Source: Rachicladosporium sp. CCFEE 5018
Taxonomy: Eukaryota; Ascomycota; Dothideomycetes; Cladosporiales; Cladosporiaceae
Assembly: GCA_002077045.2 (NCBI GenBank)
Contig: KZ111154.1
Coordinates: forward strand, 755,603-800,483
DNA length: 44,881 nt
Reading direction: 5' to 3'
Both the position numbers and the translations under genes were made by a program. Position 1 is the stretch's first letter, and every line of letters begins with the position of its first letter. The notes beneath the pieces are model-generated. The model was not told the DNA's origin, made no database searches, and saw only the letters and a program-made list of their open reading frames with translations. Positions 20,777 to 31,846 of this stretch are shown in pieces.

Positions 20777-23044
20777 ATGCCTCCATCCACTTCGCCGAAA
20801 AGACCTGCCCAGGGTGACGTAGACCATGTCGAGGTCGCCGTACCCGATGCGGATATTGCTGCATCCGCCACAGAGAGCATATCATTGCCCTTTCGAGGCT
20901 CTGCACTGAGCCACAATTGGCCGGAGACTGGCGACTTGACGGCTTCGAGGCCAGCTCGGCGGTTTGCGCCACAGCCGGTTGAGCAGACGAGTCGATCGTC
21001 GAAGGACAGGGACGGCACGCCGGAGCCAAAAAGGGCCAGAAAGTTCGCTCCAGAGCCTGTGGAGCATACTTCTAGATCATCGAAAGATGCGCAGGAGAAG
21101 GACAAGGCTGAGAAACCGAAAGTGAGGAAGTTCGCTCCTGAACCTGTGGAGCACACGCACATCAGCAGTAAGCAGGAGCGGGATAAGAAACAGCCACACT
21201 TCAATACCGGGTCGTTCGAGAGCTCTCGTACAAGCTCAGGGCAAGACGAGGATGTGGCACCTGATGCTGCAGTGACTACGAAGCAGGGCCAAGCTCCACG
21301 CAGGTTTGCACCGATACTGATCGACACAGCGAGACGGACACGCAAGGCGGATCAGAGCAAAGCCATCACGTTTGCGGATAAGACCGAGGAGGGCTTCGGA
21401 GTGCACGCACGTGAGCATCGTCACCACATCAAGAGCAAGAAGTCACGCGGTAGTAGCAGTTCTGCGCTCGAGGAATCGGATAATGAAGACAGCAAAATCG
21501 GTGATGCACAGCGTCAACGCAACGCATCACATTCAATGGATCCTACCTCCAAGATCAGGCGCGAGATCGAGGCTCTTGAACATGGAGTGAGGCCATCTTC
21601 GCGCTTCGTGGAGCGATCGCATTCGTTCCGTTTGCCAGAACTCGACACAATCGACAGCTCGGAAAGTGAGCCTGGTTCGCAATCGACATCCCTGTCCAGT
21701 AGTCCTGGGCAGGACTCGCCGATCGTGACCTCGAGCACTTCATATACTGAGTTCAAGCATGCCACTCGCATACGGGAGAGCATCGATGAGGGTGTATCAG
21801 ATTATCTGCGGAAGCTCGAGGCAAAGCGTGCAGAGGAGAAGATGCGTGACCAAGTGCTGGCTGCATTCCCTAACACGACATTTCACGAGCCTGTGCATCA
21901 TTACGTGAATGAGGAGCAGGAAAACGACAGTGACGACAGTCTTGAAGACCGACCGGCGACGTGGGAAGGCCATGAGGATGAGATCCTTGCCAAGCATCAA
22001 AGGGAGAGTACACAGGTGCCGTACGAGCAGCTCGAGATGCAGAAGCATGCCGAGCAAGTGGAGCAGGAGCGGCGTGCAAATCGCATCATTGGGAGGCAGG
22101 TGACGCAGGGTCCTTGGTGGGTACCTGGTTCCGTTGCTGAGTATCAGCAAAATGCAGACATGACCGCTCCCGGGGGTGGGATTCGGCCTCCCATGCTCGG
22201 AAATGATCTACGATTTCCACGATGCCGGTCGCCAGAGCCAGCGCGGTTCGATGTCACGCAAGGCTCGACAGCGCTGCGGAACCAGATGTGCTATCTGTCC
22301 GAGCAAAGCGCCTCGGAAGCAAACAAAGCAGACGCAGAGCCAGCACTGTGGCAAGGCAAACCGAGCCCAAAGCCGAACTTCACTAGCATGAAGACGCCCT
22401 CGACTAGCATCCACGACGCTTCGGCAAGGTCGCCAGGTCTGTGGGGTGGCTTCTGCCACGGAACAGTCGAATCTACCAACACGGGCCTCGCACCGCCCAC
22501 CCAGCCCACCGGTCTGATGACTCCTCGCTTCGAGACCAAGGTAAACCCTTTCGAGCACTCCTTCGCTATCCCACCCCACATTGCCATGGCAATTCATCCG
22601 GGCATCTCTACACCTCAGACTCCGCCCCAACTTCTTACTCCGGGCGCAGTGAATACCCTCGATGCACTTCTGGTCTACGAGAAGGAACTCGACGACGTCA
22701 TGTCCCGCGATTACCCCAACACGTTCATCACACAAGTCTACAACTACCTCTCCCTCGGCTATCCTTCCTTGGCCCGAGCCTTCGACGCCGAGCTGAGCAA
22801 GATCTCGAGAATATCGATCGCTGAGCTGAGGCAGGACGATGTGAAGGCTAGAGAGCAGCCACGAGGATATATCCGACTTGGCGACGACTTCGAAGGCGGT
22901 GGTGAAGAGGTCAAAGAAGAGGGATGCGTGAGGTGGCAGGCTCTGAAGAGCTATATCAGAGAGTGGGCTAGGCAGGAGAAGGATATGGTGAGTAGTGAGA
23001 GTAACTGGGGCACTGCGGCGAGGAGAGGGAGTTGGGGGAACTGA
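20777..23044 (+). CDS. conserved fungal disordered protein with four RFAP repeats
   Basis: One uninterrupted frame of 755 residues. Near the N-terminus a motif occurs four times at about residues 61-76, 88-103, 117-132 and 175-190, with core R(R/K)FAP(Q/E)PVE(Q/H)T; the last copy is RRFAPILIDTARRTRKA. I recall RRFAPxLIET-type motifs from uncharacterised ascomycete proteins. The middle is Ser/Glu/Gln-rich and probably disordered with short helical charged segments (YLRKLEAKRAEEKMRDQVL). The C-terminus is the best ordered part: TLDALLVYEKELDDVMSRDYPN, then YNYLSLGYPSLARAFDAELSKIS, and a charged end. No catalytic motif, signal peptide or membrane segment. Function unknown; the repeats look like peptide docking motifs, which is inference. 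The start was chosen as the first ATG of the open frame. Confidence 0.85.
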   Translation: MPPSTSPKRPAQGDVDHVEVAVPDADIAASATESISLPFRGSALSHNWPETGDLTASRPARRFAPQPVEQTSRSSKDRDGTPEPKRARKFAPEPVEHTSRSSKDAQEKDKAEKPKVRKFAPEPVEHTHISSKQERDKKQPHFNTGSFESSRTSSGQDEDVAPDAAVTTKQGQAPRRFAPILIDTARRTRKADQSKAITFADKTEEGFGVHAREHRHHIKSKKSRGSSSSALEESDNEDSKIGDAQRQRNASHSMDPTSKIRREIEALEHGVRPSSRFVERSHSFRLPELDTIDSSESEPGSQSTSLSSSPGQDSPIVTSSTSYTEFKHATRIRESIDEGVSDYLRKLEAKRAEEKMRDQVLAAFPNTTFHEPVHHYVNEEQENDSDDSLEDRPATWEGHEDEILAKHQRESTQVPYEQLEMQKHAEQVEQERRANRIIGRQVTQGPWWVPGSVAEYQQNADMTAPGGGIRPPMLGNDLRFPRCRSPEPARFDVTQGSTALRNQMCYLSEQSASEANKADAEPALWQGKPSPKPNFTSMKTPSTSIHDASARSPGLWGGFCHGTVESTNTGLAPPTQPTGLMTPRFETKVNPFEHSFAIPPHIAMAIHPGISTPQTPPQLLTPGAVNTLDALLVYEKELDDVMSRDYPNTFITQVYNYLSLGYPSLARAFDAELSKISRISIAELRQDDVKAREQPRGYIRLGDDFEGGGEEVKEEGCVRWQALKSYIREWARQEKDMVSSESNWGTAARRGSWGN
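20957..21346 (+). repeat. four coding repeats (RFAP motif)
   Basis: Four imperfect ~48-nt units encode the RFAP motif, spaced 57-174 nt apart. Units 1-3 share the codons for PVE(Q/H)T; unit 4 has diverged. The periodicity is at the protein level, not a tandem DNA array. Confidence 0.75.
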
Positions 23045-23446
23045 GGGGCTTGGCAACGGCGCTCTTCACTTTTGTATGTGGCGTTCTTGTGGGAAGGGCG
23101 AAAGGCCTAAAAGACGGCTTATGCTTGAGAGTTCAGCGAGGCGTTCCGGCGTAGAATCGCATTGGGAAATCATTATGGCTGGCAAGATGATGGGCGACGT
23201 TGGTATGGGCTGGCCGTTTTGGCGTCTGGACGCAGCGACTCGCGGTGTATCACGACATGGGCATTGTGAACTTGTGAATGGCTTCGGTGCAGGCTATTGT
23301 CCGCAGCTGGGTAGAACATCGTTTGCACCGGAAGCTGACAGTATCTAGCGTTGTTTACTACCGAGCCAATGAGCTTGTGCGAGAAGCCGAAACAAGACGC
23401 TCATTACTTGACGACTCCATTCACATTCCACTTCCTCATCCCGTCA
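23045..23446. other. intergenic between convergent genes
   Basis: About 400 bp between two stop codons facing each other; presumably holds both 3' ends. Nothing recognised. Confidence 0.4.
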
Positions 23447-24598
23447 TCAAAGCGCTGTCCACCGCCTCTTCTGCGCGCCCATCTGGTAGCCATTAATCTC
23501 GCAAAACTTCCGAAACTCCCTATCCCTCTGCTGCTTCGCCTTCTCCACCTCCTTCCTCAGCGACTCCGAAGCCCTCCACTGCTTTGCCTCGCTTGTTCTG
23601 CGACGACGAAAAGCATCTGCGAAGCTCTCCTTGATCTTGTAGTCGCAGAAGACGCCTCTTCTCTGAGCGAGAATCATGCTCCGCTGGTGTTGAAGGGCGA
23701 TGTAGTCTAGCTCTATCCGTTCGGCATCAGAGAGTTTGCGCGGCGCTGAGATTGATGGTGATCGCATGACGGTGTTCGTTGGTCCGGCTCGGGGTACCAC
23801 TTCTCCATGAAGGGATACCCGTGCAGCGTCGGCATCGTCCAGAGGATCGACTTCATGCTCGCCGTCGCGAAGGGTGGGACCATGATAATTCGAGGCGTCC
23901 GCGCCACCCAGCGCAACGGATCGGAAGCTCACAGCGTCTTCATCATAGACTTCCTCATCTTGCTCATCAAACGCCTCGTCTTCATCATACACCGCCTCAT
24001 CATCTGGTTCATCCCTCCTCGCTGCCGCATTTCGACTCAACAATCTCTCCAGACTTCCCCTCCCAATCACCTCAAAAGACTTCTCCTCCTTCGGCGACTT
24101 CGCACCCGCGCTAGACCTCACACTATCCACCCGCTTCTTCATACTCTTCAGCACACTCCTCAACCCCTCATTCAGACTCCTCTTCCTCTTCGCCTTCTCG
24201 TCATTCCCTTCATCATCGGCCTGCACTTCTTCAACGGAAGATATCACAATTCCATGTCTGGATGTATCGACGACGGGTCTCCATTGCCACCACGCTGGTT
24301 GCCGTTGAAGCTCGTTGTAAGACTCCTCACGGCTGAAGACAGGGTCTCGAAAGCTTGATCGCCTGGCGCCGTAGTCCCACCGAGGTGCGTCGCTTGATCT
24401 ACGTGGGTTGAGGATATCGTCGACTGCTCGGCGGTTGCTGTGAGGCTGACGACTGCTGCCAGGAGAGAATGGAGATGAAGGCAAGCCGAAGACTTCTGGC
24501 ATGACGAACATCAGGGCAGGGATGGCGCTGGCCATGATGGGTGATGTAAGTGTGTTGTAGTATTGGCGAGTGTCGTTCGATATGGACGAGACGGGCAT
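23447..24598 (-). CDS. hypothetical charged protein, no recognised domain
   Basis: A single open frame of 383 residues; an internal Met at residue 22 (MASAIPALMFVMPEVFGL) could also be the start and would place a hydrophobic stretch at the N-terminus. The middle is basic (KRKRSLNEGLRSVLKSMKKRV) followed by a strongly acidic, Tyr-containing segment (YDEDEAFDEQDEEVYDED). The C-terminal third is a likely coiled coil rich in Arg and Glu (AERIELDYIALQHQRS, SLRKEVEKAKQQRDREFRKF). Codon-length continuity over 1.15 kb supports it being real. I do not recognise the family; function unknown. It converges with the RFAP-repeat gene. Confidence 0.65.
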   Translation of the reverse strand: MPVSSISNDTRQYYNTLTSPIMASAIPALMFVMPEVFGLPSSPFSPGSSRQPHSNRRAVDDILNPRRSSDAPRWDYGARRSSFRDPVFSREESYNELQRQPAWWQWRPVVDTSRHGIVISSVEEVQADDEGNDEKAKRKRSLNEGLRSVLKSMKKRVDSVRSSAGAKSPKEEKSFEVIGRGSLERLLSRNAAARRDEPDDEAVYDEDEAFDEQDEEVYDEDAVSFRSVALGGADASNYHGPTLRDGEHEVDPLDDADAARVSLHGEVVPRAGPTNTVMRSPSISAPRKLSDAERIELDYIALQHQRSMILAQRRGVFCDYKIKESFADAFRRRRTSEAKQWRASESLRKEVEKAKQQRDREFRKFCEINGYQMGAQKRRWTAL

Positions 24599-25755
24599 CG
24601 GTCGTGTAGTTTGAGTGACTTGAATGGAGGAAAGTTATTGCTGTTTGAGTAAACCAGAGCGAAAGTAAAGAGTTCAACGGTGCGATAACAGCGCCTACTT
24701 AACCTCCTCCTACAATCAGTTCAAACCAGACCCTTCCCGTCCTCGATCGTACCCCGCTGTCCTCCGCTGTCCTCCGCACATTGACGTTTCGTCCGGTGGG
24801 TACCCCTCTCCCGGTGCCATGGGTCAAGTACTCTGCTGACCATGAACAAAAAGTCGATTCGCTGACTTCGTAACTGACTTTTGGTCATGCTCTATCGCCA
24901 CCTTCCCATACAACGGACACTCCGAACAGGTCCCGCTCCATGGGAATATGATCGATGGCAGAGATGTGGTTTCCAGGCGTCTTCGAAGGGCGAGCAGAAC
25001 CTGTGACACCAAAGAACCCGCTTCGACATGACACTGACGTTCAGCATGCTTCACAGCATGGTGTGCGCCTGTAATCCAGATTCATAGCCGTGCGAGGAAG
25101 GGCGCAATAAAGATTCGCAATAGGATAGCAGAAATGAAAGTCAATTTGACTTCGAACTCACAGCTGGGAGCGGTGACGAACTTTTGCCGTTCGACAGGTA
25201 TCGCAAACAGTAACCAGTAGTACGACGCCGACAGATCGCCATGCTTACATTAGAAGCATATCACCAAGCAGCACCTCACTTCCGTCTCCGTTCTCAAGGA
25301 GCATCTTCAAAAGAGCACTTCGCAGCTCGCGAAGTCCATACCAGATCCATACAACTCAGTCGAGTGACCATCGGGTCTTCTGTCATTGACCCTTCATTGC
25401 TGACCATTGTTCAGCTATCTAATGCTACATACGCCGTGCCATTGTTCTCAAGGCAACCTCAAAACTCCGCCGTCCCGTGTCAATCGGTTGTCCGAAAAAG
25501 CATCTCTCATTCCTCCCGTGACGAGCAAATGTCAGTCTGGTAATGGAGCCGTGATGTGTGCCATAACGCCGTCCCTGTATCCCGAGGTTGTCACAAGCTG
25601 CCCCTCATGTGTCTTGGGTTTGGTATCGTTACATGTTTTTGGGATGTGGTATTTCTTGCTGTCGCATGATTTCCTTCGTTCCCACTGTGCTCACTGACAC
25701 CCTGTTGTCGTATCTGTCATCATCTCGCATGTTCCTCATGCTCTTACCCGCATCC
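24599..25755. other. intergenic
   Basis: About 1.16 kb between two minus-strand genes, including the promoter of the hypothetical gene and the 3' end of the zinc-finger gene. A short tandem (GCTGTCCTCC twice) lies near 24757-24777. No gene supported. Confidence 0.4.
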
Positions 25756-28432
25756 TTAGTTCTCCGCCAACTCAGGGAACAATTCCTTCAACGCGCTGGA
25801 GTCGGTCGGCATCCTCGGCGCAGCCTCAGCGGCGTACTCGAATTGCCCACCGAAGTTGCCCCACGTTCCGCCGGGTGTGAGCGAGGGGATCATTTGGCCA
25901 GCGGATGACATGGGGGGCGCAGACGAAGTGTTGCTGAAAAGAGTGAAGTCCGCTCCAGGTCCACCGAAGTTGGTGTCCATCGGGTCCATGGACATGTCGT
26001 CGTAAATATCTGGGGTGGTGAAGGCAAGATCTGGGCGCGCACCTGCCGAGGCCTGGCCCGAGCTGCCGGCAATCTGGGTGTTGATGGGGTGGGCGTGAGT
26101 GGCGTAGCCGCAACCAATGGGCACATTGGCAGAGGATTGCTCCTGCCACGAAAAGTCGTTGAAGCTGAAGGCGTCACTTGGAAAGGTGAAATCTTCCGGC
26201 GACATGTGGTCATCGTAGCCTGCGCCATCGAGCATCAGCCCAGAGCTAGAGCTCGCCGACGAGCCGTGACGATCGTCACTCAACGCCGGCGTGGTGGGGA
26301 ACTTCTCCATATCGTTGAAGTCGAAGTTCATGTTGAAGTGGTTGGCGAATGATGGTGATGGGTGCGTGAAGATGGGTGTGCCGTAGTGGCTCGGCAGACT
26401 TGGCGGCGGCGCCATCGACCCATTGCGAGAGCTGCTGACCCATGACTGTGCCGAGACAGATGGCGACGGCGCGATGGGAGTCAGCGGCGTCATCATTGCC
26501 GAGGCGGGCGAGGCAGGCATCGAGCCCTGTGGCAAACGAGTCACATCAAGTGCGCGACCCTTGCCGTTGTTCTTCGAACGGACGTAGGTCCAGTTGTGCG
26601 CCTTCTCCATGTGCTGCTTGCAGTTGCTCTCGCGCTTTGAGGTGTACGGGCATGGCTTGTACAAGCAGTGGTAGAGCGACGGCGTGGAAGCGTGTTTGTC
26701 GTTGACGTGGCGATCCCGCTCCTTCTCGGTCGGCCAGCCGTATTCGTAGTACTTGCAATCTTCTTCCGAGCACTTCCATGGCCTCTCGTGTGTCTTGATG
26801 TGTTTCGTCAAGTCGCATGGGCGCTTGAATTCCTTGTCGCATTGGGGGCAGCCGTGGATCTCGGGTTTGGCGCCCTTCTTGCGGCGCGCCATCGAGCGCA
26901 ATACATCATCGTCGTCGTCATCGTAGTCGAGGGAGATGGGGCGCTTCATGGAGTTGGACGCCATCTCCTCCTCAGATAGAAGACGGCCAGAAGTAATACT
27001 TATGGCCTTGCCGTCCTTGTGACGGATAAGCTCAGCTGGCTTTCCATTCTGAGTCATCCCACCTTCCAGCGTGAGACTTTCATCCCTGTATATGTATTAG
27101 CACGTGATACATGGTTTCACCGGTCATTGATGAAGATGATCGCAAGCTCTTATGAGTTACCGGCGGTGGTCCGCAGCACTTGACCGTGCCGCATACATGT
27201 TTGCGGCATGTAGTCTTGGCGGTGGCTTGCGCTGCGGCCGAATCCACCGGATCCTCTGAGCCAATGCTTTCGTAATGTGAAACGACTTACGGAGTGTAAT
27301 CCATTGCGTCCAGCTTCTCGCCTTTGGCTTGCTTCTCTCGTGTAGCCGCCAGTATAGTGGCGTATCTGCGAATCTGTGGCACAGGGTCAATATCAGGCAG
27401 GCTGCCAGCCTGTGCGATGACGCCAAAACACACCTGCTCAACCAAATCGAAGAAGTAACCCTGCGTATACGGGCGTTCGGTCGGTGCTTTCTGGTCGCTC
27501 TCGTGGAGAGTGGTGACTGTCGTGTGCAGGACTCGGACTGTTCGCTCGCAGAATCGAAGGTACGCCGAAGGAGAACGTGAGTAGTCCTTTACGCCGGAAC
27601 ACCAATAAGCAAACGCACACTCCAAACATTGACGGTCGTCATCACTTACAGGTGCAAGGAAGATCAACGTCTTCTCCAAATCGCGCAGATTCTTGATCTC
27701 TTTCGATCCGATTCTGTTGGGCACGTCCTTGATGAGGCCATGGAATTCTCGTAGTGTCTGCTCTTGAAGGATGGGCTGGATAATGTGTCGATGAATCTGG
27801 TCTTTGGCGTACTGGCTGAGGCCGCGCTCTGATGTTGCAGACGTCATGTGATCCTGCCCCACTTCGGTGTCCAGAAAAGCTATGCTGAAGTTAGCGCTGT
27901 TGCCTAAGGCACTTTGGCGGCCTGCCTTACCGGTCTGCGGCGACGTGCTGTACAAAGACTCCGAGTCGGCGACGCTCGAGCCGATACCACTGTCAGAAGA
28001 GTGGCTGTGGCGGTGATGACGCTCGGCGGTCTTGATGAGCTCGCCTTCTTGGACGTTGGTGTTGTCCACCAGAAACGTCGGGACTGGTAGCACCTCTGGC
28101 TCGCTGAGGAAGGTGCCAAGGGCAAGCTTTGACTGCGTCGCAACTGCCTTGTCGACTCTAGCGAGAAGGTCTGCGACACGACGCTCACCACTACCGATAA
28201 GTAGTTGCTCGAGGGAATGAGGGCAAGTCGAAGAGCGCCCAGGCATAGATGGCGAAGTACTGGATCCAGACTCTAGTGGGTCCCAGACGTCCTTGCCAAT
28301 GTTATGCGGTACATGAAAGGTGTCTCCCTTGCGGATGTTCATGTTCTGGAAGCAGTCGATAAGAGAGGGAGTCAAGGAGGGACTCGAGGAGCGAGCGGGC
28401 CGGCGACGGGGGTGGGCGGTGGTCGAAGACAT
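25756..28432 (-). CDS. C2H2 zinc-finger transcription factor with conserved N-terminal domain
   Basis: Two large frames form one gene of five exons: 28432-27931, 27879-27650, 27586-27434, 27373-27291 and 27085-25756 (765 aa). Splicing at 27290/27086 joins AMDYTP to DESLTLEGGMTQNGKPAEL. The N-terminal half has HSSDSGIGSSV, SQYAKDQIHRHIIQPIL, LIKDVPNRIG, IKNLRDLEKTLIFLAP, and VEQ-IRRYATILAATREKQ, a domain I recall fused to this finger type in ascomycetes. Then come three C2H2 fingers: CPQCDKEF...HIKTH, CSEEDCKYY...HVNDKH, and CLYKPCPY...HMEKAH. A Pro/Ser-rich C-terminus ends in LKELFPELAEN, a possible activation motif. Three introns (51, 63, 60 nt) are multiples of three without stops, so retained forms remain translatable. 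Nuclear DNA-binding regulator; targets unknown. Confidence 0.88.
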
Positions 28433-29638
28433 GTTTGCAGACGATGTCGAGGCGATGTACCGATGGGATGATGGAGGTGCTGCAGGGTGTCAGAATGCGG
28501 ACTGGATCATGCAGCGCAGGACAGATGACTCACAATCGAGGCCAATGACTGCGATGGTGCTGGCCAAAGTCTGCTTGATGGTCGTCTGGCGGGGAAGAGA
28601 GCAGCTGCGTCCACGCGGATTCACAGGCGGCCTCAGTCCGGGAGCGCTATCGTGTGAGTCGGAGGATGGAGGATGGCGTGGCCCGCGATGACGCTTGCTA
28701 TCGAAGCGTGCGGCCACCGGTGGAAGCTCTGGCTGGTGGTGAACACGTATACTTCTGGGTGACGAGTTCGATATCGAGTAGATGAAAGTTGTCGTGTCCT
28801 CAGGCCAAGGGGAGATGCGGACAGTCTTGAGAGCTGCGCATTGCGTGGTAAGCACGACACAGCCCAGGCAGCAGCGTCTCTAGCGCGCGCCGTCTTCTCG
28901 GGTAGTCGTTCCTGCCGACAGCCCGCACCTGCAGCGTTAGGTCAGCATATTGTGGACTCCATCTCGTCTTCTTTCTACAACTTCTCTTTATTTCGACATG
29001 CTTGTAACTCGTAAGTGTATGGGTTTAAGAACGTCGATGATGTAGTTCGAGTGAACACTACCTAGTAATTGCTGCCTACGAAGTACTGTGCCCGCGCGGA
29101 CGATCCCGTTTCGCCGAGCCTTCGTCACGCCAAGCCTCACGGCTGCAACCCTCAGGCATCAACTAAGCGAGCTCCCCTCGCACTTTCCTTGCATCGGGAC
29201 ACCGCGGCTCCCTCTCACCGGTCCTCCGTCCGACGCACCTCACCTCGCAAACAGCCTTGGCAGGCACAAGGATTGCGATCCTGCAGACTATGTATCCTCC
29301 CGCACTTGCAACGTCGCATCGCCACGCAATGCATTGAGTATGTGGCTTGACAAGCGCATGAGAATGCGAGCGCCTAGAGTAGTGTTTGCTATGATGTGTC
29401 TTACGTTCTTGCTTGACATGGCGTCGTGAGGCTCAAACGTCGTCAGCTCTGGACGTCACTTCACGGCACAGCGTGGATGCTCCACTACATGGGACTTCTC
29501 ATCAGGATCGCAGACAGGATTCGCTGGAGCAGACGTCTTGATGGTAGACAGGAGCCGCTTGCATTCTTCCAAGAAGCGAAGACCGTGCAGCTTTTCATCT
29601 TTGTCCAGCAGATAGGGACAACACGATAGATTGTCTGC
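28433..29638. other. intergenic
   Basis: About 1.2 kb between the zinc-finger gene start and the permease 3' end. Open frames at 28490-28860 (minus) may lie in the 5' leader of the zinc-finger gene. No domain, repeat or RNA gene recognised. Confidence 0.4.
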
Positions 29639-31195
29639 TCAGTACTTGTACAATCTGACACCACCCTCTTTCCTGATCGCCTGGTTCAGCCTACGGTAGT
29701 AGAAGGTCATCCCGATGCATCCTACAGCAACGAACAGCAGCAACCCAGCGTTCACCCAGTGACCCGTCGGATAACCCTTTGCCTTCTCATCCGCTTGGTA
29801 GATGAACACACCCACTATCTGACCAGGTGCTCCTCCGAATCCGATATTCATCGCGATTGCTAGCCCGATCGCTGCAGTTGTGAACAGATTACTGCTCAGC
29901 CATCCCAATAGCGGCGGTATGCAGGCGAATGCACCGCTCGCAGCAACAATAAGCAGCCACAGCGAGCACAGTAGGCTGTAGGTGGCAGACAGCAGAGACG
30001 AGGAAGCCAATCGCACCTATGGTGGCGAAGAGCGCCGAGTGCAAAGCGCGAGCGTTGAAGTGATCCGCACTGTAGGAAACGAGAATCGTGCACACATATG
30101 CCACGGCGTAGGGCGGGACAGTCATCAGCTGTGCTTGCAGACCAGAGTAGCCCAGACCTGCGGTGATAGTAGGCGTGAAGAGAGATAGGGAGGAGAAGGG
30201 TGTCGAGATGCCGAAGTAGATCGCATAGTGCGCATACAGCCGCAGATCTGTGAGTGTGGCTTTCGCCTCCGCCCAGGTCATAGCTTTGCTAGCGCCGTGC
30301 GAGCCTTCAAGCTGGAGACGCGAGGCTGCCAACTCCTTCTCGGCTGGAGACAGCCATTTCGCGGTCTCGGGATAGTCTGGCAGGAAGGACCATACTGCGA
30401 AGGCAGAGACAATCGAGGGGATGCCTTCGAGTATAAAAAGCCATCGCCAGGCTGAGTGACCGCCAACTTGGTTCATGTGGCCTACGCCGTAAGCGATGGC
30501 CCCACCGAAAGCGCCGGCAAGGGTTGCGGACGCTAGGATGAGAGCCACTCGGATGGAGCGCTCTTCAGTGCGGTACCAGAATGTGAGGTAATCTAGGCAC
30601 TGTCAATATGTATATCTGCTTGCGGCATGCACGTGACTGTGTACCTACACACGAGTCCCGGGAACAGGCCGGCCTCAAATACCCCAAGGAGGAATCTGAC
30701 AGCCGTCACGCTCCCGAACGACCCGACACCGCCCAGACCCACTGTCAAGCTGCCCCAGCTGAACATCAAGAACGCGATCCATCGACTGGGCCGCATCTTC
30801 TTCAACATGATGTTGCTGGGCACCTCGAAGATCGCATACGCCACCAGAAACACCATGAGCGCGATCGTGTATTGGCCATTCGTCATGTGAGTCTCGCTGA
30901 GCAGGTCATGGTGCGTGTCGGCGTTCAGCACCTTCGCGTTGCCGATGTTGGAGCGGTCCAGGTAGCACAGCAGGTAAATGAAGGCGCAAAGAGGGATGAT
31001 GCGGAGGTCTTGTTTGAGGATGAGGGCTTTGTTCTCTAAGCTGTCTTGGCCGGCGAACGCGGTAGTCGTCTGATCGACATTACGCTTCTCGTCATTGGAC
31101 TCGACGTCTTCTTGGTATCCAGACGTAGCAGCCATCTTGTCGGTGTAAGTCGAGTCTGGTGACGGCTGTGCTGCTATGGCCTCTGCGTGTGACAT
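29639..31195 (-). pseudogene. Dal5-like MFS permease, frame-shifted
   Basis: Exons 31195-30649 and 30592-29639 (56-nt intron, GTAGGT...CTAG) encode an anion:cation symporter of the allantoate permease family. Blocks include ILKQDLRIIPLCAFIYLLCYLDRSNIGNA, VPSNIMLKKMRPSRW, GVFEAGLFPGLVYYLTFWY, WRWLFILEGIPSIV and SLFTPTITAGLGY. The reading frame then breaks. After GAIGFLVSAV near 29995 the family sequence continues in a second frame (LPPTAYCARCGCL) and then a third (SGAFACIPPLLGW to the stop at 29639). Two single-base losses within about 50 nt explain this, and exon lengths total 1501 nt, two short of a codon multiple. No intron can restore the frame. As it stands the product ends early, lacking the last helices. 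Sequencing error is the alternative. It is divergent from the regulator pseudogene. Confidence 0.82.
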
Positions 31196-31846
31196 GATGA
31201 AAATCTGTGGGCGAGGAAAGAAATAGTATTGAGAACCCTGGCCCCAGACAGAACCTGGAGAAGGCGGAGAAGATCTGGGGAGATAATGCAGAGCTAGATG
31301 ACCTACCATTCCTACACTGAGGCGTGACTGAGAAACTGAGTCGCGCGTTGAATTGCCGGCTCGCTATTTGTCCGGCTACATGTCGTTCGTTGAAAGAAGG
31401 AGTGGAGACAAGCACGTTTTTCGGACGTCGGTGCCGAAGCTGCTGACTCGTGAAACTCTAACTTGTGAAAGCACTCGACCCCGCGATGCTGCGCCTTCGT
31501 CCCTCACACCACGCCCGCGATACATGAACACCCTAGCCTGCATCACCCTGCAGGACGCGAATCCTGTACTAGTAGACACGATGGCTTCGGCGATGTCTGC
31601 ATTTGTGTCCGCGAGGGTATGGGCTTTGGATATCGCGGACGCGTCTCCAGGCGATGTGCAGGTACTTCACTTTAGCTGACCCGAGATACCCGAGGGACTG
31701 CTCGACGAAATGCTTGATAGCATCTCCCATGCGGGGGCGCGGCAGATCAGATCCTCCAAGTCAACGGCTTCCAGGTCTTGATTATCTCATCGGCGCCGGC
31801 GGGGCCGCCGCCGCCGCTTTATCGATCTCCCTGCCTCTCATACAGT
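31196..31846. other. intergenic, divergent promoter region
   Basis: 650 bp between the start of the MFS pseudogene and the presumed start of the regulator pseudogene. A GC-rich GCCGCCGCCGCCGC run lies at 31804-31817. No gene supported. Confidence 0.4.

Noticed and set aside
22208..23056. 282-codon minus-strand open frame
   Set aside because: It lies antisense to the RFAP-repeat gene, has no domain, and its composition follows from the codon pattern of the plus strand.
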